NCBI GenBank assembly: GCA_021604565.1
Contig: BQJF01000047.1
Location: 1 to 33,451 of the forward strand
Direction: 5' to 3'
From: Minwuia thermotolerans
GTDB lineage: Bacteria > Pseudomonadota > Alphaproteobacteria > Minwuiales > Minwuiaceae
Length of the DNA: 33,451 bases
Below, one piece after another: positions 24,336-32,526 of this stretch; position 1 is the first letter of the stretch; each line of letters opens with the position of its first letter. The notes beneath the pieces were generated by a model that was given only the letters and a program-made list of their open reading frames with translations, searched no databases and was not told the origin of the DNA. The position numbers were made by a program, and so were the translations under genes.

Positions 24336-27272
24336 TCAGTTGATGGCGCTGAGCGGCCTGTCGCGCAATCTGTCTCGATATGAGGTCATGAATGCCTCGA
24401 ATTGGTCGACCTGGGCAATCTCGGCGGCAAGATTGCGAAATTCGGCGCTGTCACGACGATCCTCGGCAGTCACGACCTGGAACGATGGCCATTCCGGCTG
24501 TCCCTGCATCCGTTCACCAAACGACCGGCGCAACTCGGCCAGCGCAGTGCGGTCCCCGGCCAGGGAACTGGCGATGGCGAAGCGCAGGATGTCCCGCCGC
24601 GCATCCTTGCCCAGCGGCTGTGACCCTTCCCTGAGCGACGCAAGCTTCGGTGCCAGGGAAACGGCAGCACGCGCCCATTTGCGCCCCCGCCAGAGAATTT
24701 CGGTGCGAACATTGTCGACGTCATCGCCCGACAGGCCGGCAAGCAGGATGAGGGCCCTGTCGTAGCTTCCGATCTCCGTCTGTGCCCGCGCTTCCAGCAG
24801 CAGGCGCTCACGCCGCATGCTTTCGCTCATCGACAGGTTCCGCGTGGTCCGCAGCGCCTCGATGGCGTCCTTGGGGCGGCCGTCGAGCAGGTTCAGCACG
24901 GCAAGCCGGGTGCCGACCCGTGCCTTCTCGTCCCCGTTCAGGCGGTGCAGGATCTGATGCTCCAGCAGTTTCGATGCTTCCCCCAGCAGTTCCACTGCGG
25001 CCAGCCGGTCCGCCAGTCGGCGGATCATCCGGTCGCCGCGCTCGCCGTCCGGGGTCAGTTCGCGGAATTCGTAGTAGAGAGCCATGGCGGTGACAGGCGA
25101 CATCTCCGCACCCTCCCCGCGCTCGAACAGTCCGGCGAAGACTTCCTTCATCTCACCGGCCAGGGCCTGCGCTTCAGGCATGCCCGGAAACTGTTCGACC
25201 GTCTGGCGCATGGCCATCAGGCCCTTGCGGAACTGGCCGTCCTGCACGTAGAGGTCCGCCAGTCGCTGCATCAGCTCGAACTCGAACACATCACCGCGCC
25301 AGGAGAACCGCAAGCGTTCCAGCCGCTCGATCGCCTCCGCCATGTCGATGCGTTCCTCGTCCAGCAGCAGGTTGGTCTCGGCATAGATTGCCCGTGCGCG
25401 GACCGGTCGGTAGGGGCTCTGGGCCAGTTCGGAATAGAGCGCACCGGCATCTTCCATGTCACCGGTCATCGCGTGAATGCGGGCGGCGAGAAGTTTCGCC
25501 TCTTCCCGCCGAGATTCCGTTCCGGAATGGCGCAGCAACGCGGAGACCTGTTCCCCGGCAAGCTTGGGGTCATGCAGGGCGAGTGCGGTCTCGGCGAAGG
25601 CGAGCCGCAGTTCCGGCTGCATCTCCTCCGGCATCTTGGACATGACCGGCATGCCGCCCCGGAACTCCCGACGCGCCTCCGAGAATTCGCGCCGCTTGGC
25701 GGCCAGAAGGCCACGGAACAGGGCGACGTCCTGCGCGCTCTGCAGTTTCGGATGACGCAGATCACCTGCCGCTTCGCCATACTTGCCGGCAAACAGCCGG
25801 GCGACGCCGCGCAAGGCGCGATAGGACGGGTCCGTGTCGGCGTACTTGTCCTCATCCTCGATCCGGTCCATCACGCCCAGCGCTTCCTGTGCCAGACGGT
25901 GTCCGACCAGAAAACGGGCCAGAGCCAGCCGCTCCCCGTTCCGGGCCGCCGGGGTTGCGACCGCGATGCGGTACATCAGTTCCTGGCGCTTCTCGTCGAT
26001 GTCGTAATCACCCTGCCAAGCCGCCAGGTCGAAGACACTCTTCGGCCCGGTGCTCTCCGGCCCGCCCGTGATGCCCGGCGGCTGCCCGGCTGCGGGCCGC
26101 ACCACTTTCTCGCTCTCCTCGGCCAGAAACAGGGTCTCACGGCCACCGATCGACAACCCACGCTCGGTAGTGTCGATGTTCAGCGCCTCCGCATGGAAGC
26201 GGATCGCGATGCCCTGCTGCGTCGGCGGCATGTCGAACAGGACGTACCGTCTTGCGGGATGGACACCCAGACCGGCCTCGAGCACCGGCACCAGGGCCAG
26301 CCTGTCCCCGACGATCGGATCGTCGATCAGGATCGGCGTTCCCGCATCCGCAATGGGGGCAAAGATGCGTGGTCCGGACGGCGCATCAGCCTGCGCCTCC
26401 AGACGGATCGCGGTCTCCGCGCGACCACGGCCACCCCCGATGTCCACTACCCAGTCATTGCCATCGACAGTGACCGACAGCGCCGCGCCGGCGGCAATGT
26501 CGATGCGCACCACAGATCCGTTGGCAGACGGTTCCGTCACCACGCGCTCGACCGGTCCCTGGGCGACGGCACCCTGCGGGCCAGGTTCGATCTTCCTGTC
26601 CTGGCCAAATGCCAGCCAGACGTGTTCGCCGCGATGCACGGCGACAGCCGCCACCCGTTCGGGCCACTGGAACCGCATGATCGTGCGCCCGGGCCGCAGG
26701 TCATAGGCCACCTGCACGGCATCGGGATCGACCGGAGCGGCCTCGGTCGCGGCGACCGGTTCGCGAAACGACGGACGCGGAGCGACTTTCGGTGCCGATT
26801 CCGACGTCGGCTGCGGTTTGGCGGCGGTCTTGACCCGGGTGGCCGGAGGATTGCCGGTGGCGCGCTTCGGCGAGGCCTTCTTCGCCACGGCGGCGCTCCC
26901 CGCCTTTTCGGATACGTCGAGCACCACCTTGCCGCCAGCCTTGAAGTGCTTGCCGAGACTGCCGCCCTTCAGGACCAGCCGGACCGTGCGACCGTCGTCC
27001 AGTGCCTCGACCGAGCGGATGGCACGGGCACCGATGGTGCGGAATGCGGAGAGGTCGAAGTCCGCGGCGCGGGCAAATGTGACATCAATGGCATCCCCAC
27101 TGGCCGAGACCTCGTAGGCCGCGGCCTCTGGCCAGTCGAACACCACACGGCTGAAGCCGGGATGATCACCGAAGCGAACGCGTACATTGTCGGCGGCCTG
27201 TGCCAGCCCCGCCAGTGCGGTCAGCCCGATGACGATCAGGAACGGAAGGAAACGCAGCACTCTGTTAGTCAT
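24336..27272 (-). CDS. Large secreted tetratricopeptide-type repeat protein at the end of the flagellar motor operon
   Basis: A 978-residue protein. A signal peptide covers about 1-26 (AQA-AD). The N-terminal region (28-120) is beta-rich: NVRVRFGDHPGFSRVVFDWPE, TVRLVLKGG, GGKVVLDVSE, which looks AMIN-like. A Lys/Ala/Pro-rich linker follows (122-180), then a second beta region (185-400). From about 415 to the end it is all-helical with TPR-like repeats (SYRALRGVARLFAGKYGEAAGDL, QDVALFRGLLAAKRREFSEAR, RALILLAGLSGDDVDNVR). It should be periplasmic. Its ATG overlaps the MotB-like stop by 4 bases, tying it to the motor genes. It may be a stator-associated scaffold comparable in role to rhizobial MotC, but I see no direct sequence link to MotC. 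Confidence 0.82.
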   Translation of the reverse strand: MTNRVLRFLPFLIVIGLTALAGLAQAADNVRVRFGDHPGFSRVVFDWPEAAAYEVSASGDAIDVTFARAADFDLSAFRTIGARAIRSVEALDDGRTVRLVLKGGSLGKHFKAGGKVVLDVSEKAGSAAVAKKASPKRATGNPPATRVKTAAKPQPTSESAPKVAPRPSFREPVAATEAAPVDPDAVQVAYDLRPGRTIMRFQWPERVAAVAVHRGEHVWLAFGQDRKIEPGPQGAVAQGPVERVVTEPSANGSVVRIDIAAGAALSVTVDGNDWVVDIGGGRGRAETAIRLEAQADAPSGPRIFAPIADAGTPILIDDPIVGDRLALVPVLEAGLGVHPARRYVLFDMPPTQQGIAIRFHAEALNIDTTERGLSIGGRETLFLAEESEKVVRPAAGQPPGITGGPESTGPKSVFDLAAWQGDYDIDEKRQELMYRIAVATPAARNGERLALARFLVGHRLAQEALGVMDRIEDEDKYADTDPSYRALRGVARLFAGKYGEAAGDLRHPKLQSAQDVALFRGLLAAKRREFSEARREFRGGMPVMSKMPEEMQPELRLAFAETALALHDPKLAGEQVSALLRHSGTESRREEAKLLAARIHAMTGDMEDAGALYSELAQSPYRPVRARAIYAETNLLLDEERIDMAEAIERLERLRFSWRGDVFEFELMQRLADLYVQDGQFRKGLMAMRQTVEQFPGMPEAQALAGEMKEVFAGLFERGEGAEMSPVTAMALYYEFRELTPDGERGDRMIRRLADRLAAVELLGEASKLLEHQILHRLNGDEKARVGTRLAVLNLLDGRPKDAIEALRTTRNLSMSESMRRERLLLEARAQTEIGSYDRALILLAGLSGDDVDNVRTEILWRGRKWARAAVSLAPKLASLREGSQPLGKDARRDILRFAIASSLAGDRTALAELRRSFGERMQGQPEWPSFQVVTAEDRRDSAEFRNLAAEIAQVDQFEAFMTSYRDRLRDRPLSAIN

Positions 27273-27868
27273 GTCTTCGGCTCCCGCGGCTGTCGCACCG
27301 CAATCTCAAGTCGGAAAGTGTCCAGCCCGGCATCAATGCGGGTCTCGATCGGAACGGACCCGTCCGGCCCGGTCCCCAGCGCCCGTGCGGTAGCCTGTGC
27401 ACGGGCCAGGCCAACGTCATAGACACCGAACCCGGCGGCCCGGGCCTCGGCTTCCGCCGGGAACACCGCCCTGACGGAGACGTCAAGGCCGGAGCCGGCA
27501 AGGTAGTCGCCCAGCAACGGCAGGAAGTCCGCAGCCCCGTCGCCGGTTCCCGTCGGACGCAGCAGCACGCCCTGGTCGGCAGAACGGACGTTCAGTGGCC
27601 AGTTGCCTGCCTGCGCCTCCGCCCGGATGACCGTGGCCAGATAGCGGGTGTTGCCTGGCAGGTCCTGCAGGTCACGCAGCACACCGGTGGCGGGCACCGG
27701 CGGGTCGGCCTGGACCAGGCTCCAGGCACCCTTTGCCTTGCCGAGATCATCCAGCAGATCCTCCACGCGCGGCGTGTCGAACTCGGACATGGACAGCATC
27801 AGCACGAAGAAGCCGGTCATGACTGCGGCCAGGTCCGCGAACGCGATCAGCCAGGAGGAACGGTTCAT
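27269..27868 (-). CDS. MotB-like stator subunit homologue, Asp-containing
   Basis: A 199-residue protein. The N-terminal helix (about 5-27) reads WLIAFADLAAVMTGFFVLML, which aligns with the MotB helix YADFMTAMMAFF; Asp12 matches the proton-binding aspartate. The periplasmic part (about 70-195) is a degenerate OmpA-like alpha/beta fold; the peptidoglycan-binding pattern of true MotB is not recognisable, with GVYDVGLARAQATARAL in its place. It is much shorter than typical MotB (about 300). It overlaps both neighbours by 4 bases. MotA is not in the window. It may be a stator subunit, an accessory partner, or an ExbD/TolR-like energiser. Confidence 0.75.
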   Translation of the reverse strand: MNRSSWLIAFADLAAVMTGFFVLMLSMSEFDTPRVEDLLDDLGKAKGAWSLVQADPPVPATGVLRDLQDLPGNTRYLATVIRAEAQAGNWPLNVRSADQGVLLRPTGTGDGAADFLPLLGDYLAGSGLDVSVRAVFPAEAEARAAGFGVYDVGLARAQATARALGTGPDGSVPIETRIDAGLDTFRLEIAVRQPREPKT

Positions 27869-28629
27869 GTCGCACCCTCCCCTTGCCGCGTCAGGACAAG
27901 ACGCAGATCGGCAGGCGCGCCCTGATCCTCGATCCGCACGGCAAATGCCGAGGCATCGACGCCGGCACGAACCAGGTCGCGGCCCAGGGCGGCAGCCCTG
28001 CGGATCGCGAGGTCGGGCGACTGGCCGGGAGGCACCACCAGGGTCAGCGAAAGCCTGTCTGTCCGCCCGAAGCCCGCCAGCACCTCCGCCATGCGTCGCA
28101 TGACGGACAGGCGCTGGGTTCGGAGTACGGCGGTGTCGCTCTGAAAGACACGGCGCAGCGGCAAACTGACCACCAGGTCACCGTCAGCAGAGGCGACCAC
28201 GGTCAGGTCCGGGGCCAGTTCACGCGGAAAGACATCGCTCAGGCGTTGCTCCAGTTCGTCCGCGACCAGCACCATCGGTCGCTGAACCACAGCCGGGCGC
28301 GGCTGAACGGGCAGGCCGAGACCGGCCAGCACCGCCTCCGCCCTGACGGTCGAGATTTCGGCCCTGGCGTTCAGGACGATGAAGAAGGCGAACAGGATCA
28401 GATAGAGCGAGAGGAAGAGGGTGCTGTTGCCCATCGCCCGCCGCTCCGCCGGATCCATGATGGAAACGAGACCTTCATGCGGTTCCGGTGCCCACTGCGG
28501 CACGGGCTCGGGCGCTTCCGGATCTTCATCCGGTGCTCCCGCGTCCTGCTGTGTCCTGCTGTCGCTCTCGCGCACCATGGCTATGCCGGGCCTTCCTGAA
28601 AAGGGTAGAGCCACATCATCGGCGATCAT
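27865..28629 (-). CDS. MotB-like/OmpA-like membrane protein lacking the channel Asp
   Basis: A 254-residue protein. A cytoplasmic acidic/Pro-rich tail (1-67) precedes one helix (about 68-88; STLFLSLYLILFAFFIVLNA). Aligned with the neighbour's helix, the proton Asp position is Ser74. The periplasmic part has a degenerate OmpA-like fold (DLVVSLPLRRVFQSDTAVLR, RLSVMRRMAEVLAGFGR, RRAAALGRDLVRAGV) without clear peptidoglycan ligands. The start is uncertain: ATG 28629 lacks a ribosome-binding site, while ATG 28578 has AGGAAGG 12 bases upstream and would give 237 residues. Overlap with the next gene (ATGA) suggests the two MotB-like proteins are made in equal amounts. Confidence 0.72.
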   Translation of the reverse strand: MIADDVALPFSGRPGIAMVRESDSRTQQDAGAPDEDPEAPEPVPQWAPEPHEGLVSIMDPAERRAMGNSTLFLSLYLILFAFFIVLNARAEISTVRAEAVLAGLGLPVQPRPAVVQRPMVLVADELEQRLSDVFPRELAPDLTVVASADGDLVVSLPLRRVFQSDTAVLRTQRLSVMRRMAEVLAGFGRTDRLSLTLVVPPGQSPDLAIRRAAALGRDLVRAGVDASAFAVRIEDQGAPADLRLVLTRQGEGAT

Positions 28630-28652
28630 GGTTAAGAAGCGGTGAAGCGCGC

Positions 28653-29342
28653 TCAGTTCTGCTTGATCACGCTTTCGATGGCCTTCCGATCCGCGAGTTC
28701 GATCGTCAGTTCCTGCGCCCGGCGCGGGGTCATGTTGGCCATGATCGCCGCGATCTTGTTCTCCTTCATGCCGCCGGCGACTTCCAGCAGCACTTCCATG
28801 TCGATCTCCTCGAAGATGCGGGCGGCATCCTTCGGTTTCATGCTCTCGTAGACCTTGACCAGCCGGCGCATCTGCTCCGTCTCGGCAGCGTCATGGCGCT
28901 CGACGAACTTCTCGATCCGTGTCTCCAGCGCCTGCAGGGTCTCGATCTTCTCGTCGATCCGCTGCTCGGTCGCCTCCAGCAGGTTCTCGCGCACGTCCAG
29001 ACCACGCGCCCGCTGCTCGATCTCGTCGCGCCGCCGCGCCAGGTTCTCCAGCAGGGCAATCTCGGCGGGTGAGAAGGTGGAGGGGTCACGATTGGCCAGG
29101 CTGTCCGGCGGGTAGGGCGAAGCCTTCTCGGGCTCCACGTTCGCGGCCTCTTCCCCGGTCGTTGCCGCGGCCATCCTGGTTTCCATTGCGGGGGCGGGAT
29201 CATCCGCCGCGACGGCCTGCGGCAGTCCGATCACGGGCGATACCATGCCCTCGCTGTCCACCAGGTAGGTGACCTTCAGGCCAAGCACCAGAGTGGCCGC
29301 AACCAGGGTGGCAGGCAGAATTCGAACGCCGGGAAGTCGCAT
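28653..29342 (-). CDS. MotE-like flagellar motor protein with MgtE N-terminal-type domain
   Basis: A 229-residue protein. A hydrophobic N-terminus (about 8-28) may be an anchor or signal. A long coiled coil spans about 90-165 (SPAEIALLENLARRRDEIEQ onwards). The C-terminal MgtE_N/FliG-like superhelix (about 165-225) has YESMKPKDAARIFEEIDMEV, VAGGMKENKIAAIMANMTPR and AQELTIEL. In rhizobia MotE is the periplasmic chaperone for MotC; equivalents occur in many alphaproteobacterial motor operons. It follows the small coiled-coil gene by 4 bases. Confidence 0.85.
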   Translation of the reverse strand: MRLPGVRILPATLVAATLVLGLKVTYLVDSEGMVSPVIGLPQAVAADDPAPAMETRMAAATTGEEAANVEPEKASPYPPDSLANRDPSTFSPAEIALLENLARRRDEIEQRARGLDVRENLLEATEQRIDEKIETLQALETRIEKFVERHDAAETEQMRRLVKVYESMKPKDAARIFEEIDMEVLLEVAGGMKENKIAAIMANMTPRRAQELTIELADRKAIESVIKQN

Positions 29343-29346
29343 GGGA

Positions 29347-29802
29347 TTACCTAACCTGTCTCAGTGCCTTGAGGAGTTTCGATTCCGCATCGCCGCGGCC
29401 TTCACGCTCCGCGCGGGTCGGTGCGCTGTCGGCAGGTGCTTCCGCAGGGCGCCCCGGTGCAGCGGTCGCGGAACTCTTGCGGTTGTCCACGCCCTTCTCG
29501 ATCCGGTCGGCCACACGCTCACCCGAAGTGGTCACAAGCTGCAGTTCGTCCAGCATGTCCCGTGCCTTGGCCACCCTGGCTTCCAGTTCCAGGCCGACCG
29601 CACCGGCAGTGCTCTTCAGTTCGTCGATGCTGGACCGCGCGCGCTCCGTCGACTGGTCGAAGGACTGCACCAGGGCCGCCATGTCGCCCTGCGCGTTGCG
29701 CAACTGGCCAAGGCGGCGGTTCAGCATGAAGCAATAGATCACGGTGGCGGTCAGCAGCACGACCAGCAGCACATCCAGCAGCAGGTTCATGTCCATGGTC
29801 AT
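29347..29802 (-). CDS. Small membrane/coiled-coil protein of the fliM operon (DUF6468-like)
   Basis: A 151-residue protein. One N-terminal helix (about 6-27; LLLDVLLVVLLTATVIYCFM) is followed by a coiled coil (about 28-100) and a charged, disordered tail ending ESKLLKALRQVR. It resembles the uncharacterised protein found directly after fliM in Rhodospirillales, which I believe is DUF6468 (from memory). Its ATG overlaps the fliM stop (ATGA). A structural role at the switch or stator is inferred only from context. Confidence 0.75.
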   Translation of the reverse strand: MTMDMNLLLDVLLVVLLTATVIYCFMLNRRLGQLRNAQGDMAALVQSFDQSTERARSSIDELKSTAGAVGLELEARVAKARDMLDELQLVTTSGERVADRIEKGVDNRKSSATAAPGRPAEAPADSAPTRAEREGRGDAESKLLKALRQVR

Positions 29803-30860
29803 GATCCGTCTCCCAGTTTGCGGTAGGCACGATCAATCTTCACCGAGATGTTCTGTCCCCGACGCCCCATGTTGCCTGCGGCCATCGGAATGCCCCCGCA
29901 GTTGAGGCGGATCGCGCTCTCCGGCGAGGCATTGAGCATCATGGTATCGCCGACCTTCATGCGCATGACCTTCGACAGCGGCAGGGTCTGCTCATCCAGC
30001 ACCGCCACCAGGTCGACGTCGGTCTTCCAGAGTTCAGTCGCCAGATGGTTTTCCCAGATCGAGTCACGACCGAACTTCTCACCCATGAACATCTGCAGCA
30101 GCAGTTCACGAATGGGCTCCAGCGTGGCGTAGGGCAGAAGCACGTCCAGCCGCCCGCCACGGTCTTCCATGTCGATCCGCAGCTTGATGACGATGGCGGC
30201 ATTGGCAGGACGGGCGATCGTGGCGAAGCGCGGATTGGTCTCGACCCGGTCGAAATTGAAGGCAACCGGCGACAGCGGCTCGAACGCGGCAGACATGTCA
30301 GCCAGCACCACCGCCACCATCCGCTCCACCAGATTGCGTTCGATGGTGGTATAGGGCCGTCCCTCGATCCGCATGGCAGCGGTGCCACGACGGCCCCCCA
30401 GCAGCACATCGACAATGGAGTAGATCAGGGAGGAATCGACGGTGATCAGGCCATAATTGTCCCACTCCACGGCACGAAACACCGACAGGATCGCGGGCAG
30501 CGGGATCGAGTTCAGATAGTCGCCGAACCTGACGGAGGTGATGTTGTCCAGCGCCACCTCGACATTGTCGGAGGTGAAGTTGCGCAGGCTGGTGGTCATC
30601 ATGCGCACCAGCCTGTCGAACACGACCTCCAGCATCGGCAGGCGTTCATAGTTGACCAGCGCGGAGTTGATGATCGCCTTGATGCCGGACTTCTCGCCGT
30701 CATCGTCGCCATCGGCATCGAAGCCCAGCAGGCTGTCGATCTCGTCCTGGTTCAGGATCCGGTTGTTTGCCCCGAAGGAACTTTCCAGATCATCGCCAAG
30801 CCCTGCGTCGTTGTCGTCTGCCTCGGGTTCAACCGCTTCGGCCTTGTCTTCTTCAGCCAT
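29799..30860 (-). CDS. fliM: Flagellar motor switch protein FliM
   Basis: A 353-residue C-ring protein. The N-terminal CheY-binding motif is LNQDEIDSLLGF at about 36-47, preceded by an acidic extension. The middle CheC-like domain includes GDYLNSIPLPAILSVF and LGGRRGTA, and the C-terminal SpoA/SurP domain (about 265-350) includes LPLSKVMRMKVGDTMML and NISVKI. It bridges FliG and FliN and receives CheY-P to switch rotation. It lies 51 bases after fliL. fliG and fliN are not in the window. Confidence 0.96.
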   Translation of the reverse strand: MAEEDKAEAVEPEADDNDAGLGDDLESSFGANNRILNQDEIDSLLGFDADGDDDGEKSGIKAIINSALVNYERLPMLEVVFDRLVRMMTTSLRNFTSDNVEVALDNITSVRFGDYLNSIPLPAILSVFRAVEWDNYGLITVDSSLIYSIVDVLLGGRRGTAAMRIEGRPYTTIERNLVERMVAVVLADMSAAFEPLSPVAFNFDRVETNPRFATIARPANAAIVIKLRIDMEDRGGRLDVLLPYATLEPIRELLLQMFMGEKFGRDSIWENHLATELWKTDVDLVAVLDEQTLPLSKVMRMKVGDTMMLNASPESAIRLNCGGIPMAAGNMGRRGQNISVKIDRAYRKLGDGS

Positions 30861-30911
30861 TCAAAAACGCTTTCTGCATTTTGTGGTTACGAACTTCTGC
30901 GCCTCGATCCA

Positions 30912-31538
30912 TCACTGGATCAGCATTTCCTTGAACAGGACGTCGCGCACCCGTGCCGGGCGCACCGACTGGTTGACGCGGATCATCAGCTCTTCCTTCA
31001 GGCGATAGACCCCGGCGGAGCCCTGCAGGTCTTCCCGCCGCAGTTCGCGCAGGTAGACCTGGAAATGATCGACGATGCGCGGCATCACCTTCTCGACACG
31101 CTGCACGATGCTGCGGTCGCCGAATTCCAGCGCGACGCGGATCTTCAGGTAACGCGGCTGGCGACCGTCGGTGTTCAGGTTCACCAGCATGTCGGGCAGT
31201 TCATAGAAGATCAGATCGCTGCCGGCGTAGGTCACCTTGCCGAAGTCAACCGATCCGCCGCCATGGCCACCGCCATGATCGTCGCTTTCGGCTGCCTCTG
31301 CCTCGCCATGGCCGTCGTCTTCCTTGGCGTCATGGCTGGAACTTGCAGCCTGCGCCTCACCGCCCGAGCCACCGCCCAGCAGCATGAAGGCCGCGCCGCC
31401 GCCGCCCAGCAGCACCAGCACGGGCAGCGCCACGAACAGCACAAGTACCTTGCCGCTCAGCTTCCGCTTCTTCGGCTGATCGTCGGCGATACCTTCTTCA
31501 CCTTCGGTGACAGCAGTCTCTTCGATCTCTTCAGCCAT
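30912..31538 (-). CDS. fliL: Flagellar basal body-associated protein FliL
   Basis: A 208-residue protein from ATG 31538 with GAGGT upstream. A basic stretch KKRKLSGK precedes one helix (about 30-55, very Gly-rich). A His/Gly/Asp/Glu-rich linker follows (about 68-97; DDHGGGHGGG). The C-terminal FliL domain contains YELPDMLVNLNTDGRQPRYLKIRVALEF and VMPRIVDHFQVYLRELRREDL, ending VRDVLFKEMLIQ. FliL surrounds the stator near the MS ring and stabilises torque generation. It heads the seven-gene minus-strand operon. Confidence 0.95.
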   Translation of the reverse strand: MAEEIEETAVTEGEEGIADDQPKKRKLSGKVLVLFVALPVLVLLGGGGAAFMLLGGGSGGEAQAASSSHDAKEDDGHGEAEAAESDDHGGGHGGGSVDFGKVTYAGSDLIFYELPDMLVNLNTDGRQPRYLKIRVALEFGDRSIVQRVEKVMPRIVDHFQVYLRELRREDLQGSAGVYRLKEELMIRVNQSVRPARVRDVLFKEMLIQ

Positions 31539-31590
31539 GATGCGGACCTCGCGCGGGTTCAGTGAACTGGCGTGAAGGTAGGCTGTCTCG

Positions 31591-31619
31591 GTTAACAAAG
31601 TGTTGGGATCGCCGTTAAC
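31591..31619 (-). promoter_or_regulatory. Paired GTTAAC hexamers upstream of fliL, possible CtrA-type site
   Basis: Two GTTAAC hexamers (31591-31596, 31614-31619), both followed by A, are separated by exactly 17 bases and lie 53-81 bases before the fliL start. TTAAC is the half-site of the alphaproteobacterial regulator CtrA, which drives motility genes in many relatives, but the normal full-site spacing (TTAA-N7-TTAA) is not met. The 17-base gap also equals a -35/-10 spacing. No sigma-54 element is present on this strand. Confidence 0.35.
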
Positions 31620-31717
31620 ACCTGGCAAACCGGCAGGACTTGCCCACCGGCCCTCCCCTTCTTGCCGCCTTCCAGCCGGTCCAAAATCAAATACCAGTAA
31701 TTTCAATGACTTAATTC

Positions 31718-31733
31718 TGGCACACCGGATGCA
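31718..31733 (+). promoter_or_regulatory. Sigma-54 promoter of the flgF-flgG-flgA operon
   Basis: TGGCACACCGGATGCA has the invariant GG (31719-31720) and GC (31731-31732) with exactly 10 bases between them and a good TGGCAC -24 block. It would start transcription near 31744, about 33 bases before the flgF ATG. Sigma-54 dependent rod and hook genes are known in Caulobacter and other alphaproteobacteria, where FlbD activates. An upstream FlbD site was not identified. Confidence 0.72.
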
Positions 31734-31776
31734 TTGCCCCTGACCAGCAACGTCTCAGGAGCTTTCGGCAAACGCC

Positions 31777-32502
31777 ATGGGTATCGAAAACGCAATTCTG
31801 GTCGGACTTTCCCGTCAGGTGGCCCTCAGCCGCCAGATGGACATCGTCGCCAACAACATCGCCAACATGAACACCGTGGGCTTCCGGGCCGAACAGGTCA
31901 TGTTCCGCGAGTTCCTGGTGGACACCAAGGAAGGCGACAGCATCTCCTACGTTCAGGATTACGGCGTTGCCATGAACGTGGCCGACGGACCGCTGCAGTC
32001 CACCACAAACCCGCTGGATGTTGCCGTGTCCGGCAAGGGATACCTGGTCGTTCAGACCCAGGACGGCGAGAAATACACCCGCAACGGCCACCTGCGCCTG
32101 GATGACCAGGGGCGGCTGGTGACCATGGACGGCAACCCGCTGCTGGACATCGAGGGCAAGGAGATCGAGTTCGCCGACCCGACCGTCTCCGTCGACATTG
32201 CCCGCGACGGCACGATCACTGCTGCCGATGGCGAGACCTTCCGCCTGCAGCTCGTCGGCTTCGACAACGAGCAGGACCTGGAGAAGGCCGAGGGCGGCCT
32301 CTACAAGACCGATCAGGCCCCGTTTGAGATCGAGAACCCGCAGATCCTGCAGGGCATGCTGGAATCCAGCAACGTCAATTCCATCACCGAAATGACCCGG
32401 ATGATCTCCGTGCAGCGGGCCTACGAGGCCATGCAGCAGATGGTGAAATCCGACCACGACATTCAGCGGGACGCCATCGGCCGTCTTGGCCAGGTCACCT
32501 GA
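31777..32502 (+). CDS. flgF: Flagellar basal-body rod protein FlgF
   Basis: A 241-residue proximal rod protein. The N-terminal rod signature is LSRQVALSRQMDIVANNIANMNTVGFR, the central domain has NPLDVAVSGKGYLVVQT, and the end has the FlgF/G C-terminal motif LESSNVNSITEMTRMISVQRAYEAMQQMV. It is exported by the flagellar type III system and assembles between FliE/FlgB/FlgC and the FlgG distal rod. AGGAG lies 15 bases before the ATG, rather far. flgG follows after 24 bases. Confidence 0.96.
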   Translation: MGIENAILVGLSRQVALSRQMDIVANNIANMNTVGFRAEQVMFREFLVDTKEGDSISYVQDYGVAMNVADGPLQSTTNPLDVAVSGKGYLVVQTQDGEKYTRNGHLRLDDQGRLVTMDGNPLLDIEGKEIEFADPTVSVDIARDGTITAADGETFRLQLVGFDNEQDLEKAEGGLYKTDQAPFEIENPQILQGMLESSNVNSITEMTRMISVQRAYEAMQQMVKSDHDIQRDAIGRLGQVT

Positions 32503-32526
32503 GCAGTCCCCGAGGAGTATTGAGCC

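Noticed and set aside
24945..27422. 825-codon open frame on the plus strand
   Set aside because: It is the antisense shadow of the 978-residue repeat protein and the MotB-like gene; GC-rich codon bias removes stops. The opposite strand has a signal peptide, operon overlaps and sensible protein composition, while this frame is rich in Arg/His/Gln with no recognisable domain.
30045..31565. 506-codon open frame on the plus strand
   Set aside because: Antisense to fliM and fliL, both certain.
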